DNA of 64,000 bases from positions 62,001-126,000 of the forward strand of contig RAPG01000013.1 of assembly GCA_005239165.1 (NCBI GenBank). The letters run 5' to 3'. This document shows, in pieces, positions 63,600-64,000 of the stretch. This stretch comes from Allopusillimonas ginsengisoli (GTDB lineage Bacteria; Pseudomonadota; Gammaproteobacteria; Burkholderiales; Burkholderiaceae_B). Made by a program: the position numbers and the translations under genes. Within the stretch, counting starts at the first letter, position 1, and each line of letters begins with the position of its first letter. Below the pieces are notes generated by a model. The model had not been told where the DNA came from, did no database searches, and saw only the letters and a list, made by a program, of their open reading frames with translations.

Positions 63600-64000
63600 A
63601 TGGCATCGCATCCACCCAAACCACCGTACGCCCGGCCTTCCACAAATATACGCTCGCAGAACGCCTTCCTGCATAAAAAAACACCTGCCCGTGGCATACG
63701 CCAGACCATGTCTGACCTGCACATCTGGGTGGGCCTGCTGGCCGGTTGGGTGTTGTACGCCATGTTTCTCACCGGATCGGTCAGTTATTTCAGAGAAGAA
63801 ATATCACAGTGGGCGCGGCCGTCGGTGCCCGCCTATGCTGACACTACTGACCGGGGTGTCGTCGCCGAAAAAGTAGTGCAGCACATGCAGCACATTGCGC
63901 CGCAGGCACCGTCGTGGTTTATTGCCTTGCCCAATGGCCGGCAAAACACTGCCACCGTGTCATGGCGGGGTGAAAAGCGGTTTGAGACGGCTACTTTTGA
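63600..64000 (+). CDS. PepSY-associated transmembrane protein, 5' part (3' end outside window)
   Basis: ATG 63600 opens a frame that remains open to the window end (about 133 codons). It starts MASHPPKPPYARPSTNIRSQ and then has RQTMSDLHIWVGLLAGWVLY and AMFLTGSVSYFREEISQWA, the first membrane segment and loop typical of PepSY-TM proteins. Members probably act in iron or siderophore reduction at the inner membrane. The rest is beyond the window. Confidence 0.85.
   Translation, partial: MASHPPKPPYARPSTNIRSQNAFLHKKTPARGIRQTMSDLHIWVGLLAGWVLYAMFLTGSVSYFREEISQWARPSVPAYADTTDRGVVAEKVVQHMQHIAPQAPSWFIALPNGRQNTATVSWRGEKRFETATF

Overview
The window looks like part of a chromosome of a betaproteobacterium, most likely Burkholderiales and probably Alcaligenaceae (the Bordetella, Achromobacter or Pusillimonas neighbourhood). 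The basis is gene content and protein similarity as I recognise it: several Liv-type ABC importers with catabolic genes, a narK-narK-narGHJI-(nifM-like)-narXL nitrate respiration locus, and Kup, MtfA, NhaA and ThiC. No database search was possible. No rRNA, tRNA, CRISPR array, prophage or insertion sequence was seen.

Layout. 1-2.0 kb: the end of a glycoamylase-domain protein and a MerA-like flavoprotein. 2.1-10.5 kb: a leftward Liv-type ABC importer operon (binding protein, LivH, fused LivM-LivG, LivF) followed by a quinone oxidoreductase and an SDR dehydrogenase. A GntR/FCD regulator gene and a rightward AroE-like dehydrogenase lie upstream; the latter probably continues into a GMC oxidoreductase. 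The same 13-bp AT-rich sequence sits upstream of both arms and is a candidate operator. 10.6-25.3 kb: the GMC oxidoreductase, a second GntR regulator with an SDR, and a long rightward operon. That operon encodes a second complete Liv-type importer, another SDR, an E1 alpha-beta fusion, a VOC protein, E2 and E3 of a 2-oxoacid/acetoin dehydrogenase-like complex. Together these read as an uncharacterised import-and-oxidation pathway for an alcohol, diol or hydroxy acid. This is the best candidate here for undescribed biology.

25.3-30.4 kb is mixed: a secreted nucleosidase-like protein, a DUF985 cupin, an MDR reductase, and a SUOX-fold protein next to a decayed sensor kinase and its orphaned LuxR-type response regulator. 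30.5-44.1 kb is the nitrate respiration locus: two NarK transporters, NarGHJI, a NifM-like PpiC isomerase and the NarXL two-component system. The narX 3' end is tandemly duplicated. 44.1-64 kb is mostly housekeeping: DadA, a DUF4139 protein, AlkB, Kup, MtfA, a YbaK-type deacylase, Hsp20 behind a sigma-32-like promoter, a glycine-zipper lipoprotein, a dipeptide-transport ATPase remnant, HIT, NhaA, ThiC with a TPP riboswitch, a 3-hydroxyacyl-CoA/carnitine dehydrogenase, GST, NUDIX, a methyltransferase, a DUF883 protein, and a Fur-box-preceded DUF3649-PepSY pair cut by the window end.

Four otherwise intact genes (livH, the E3 gene, the second narK and the 3-hydroxyacyl-CoA dehydrogenase) are each broken by one small indel. 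Three of these are single missing bases in A/T runs, which fits homopolymer sequencing error. One of the sites is nevertheless a canonical A-AAA-AAC slippery heptamer. True remnants (the transport ATPase, the sensor kinase and an AlbA_2-type protein) also occur, so some gene decay is real.
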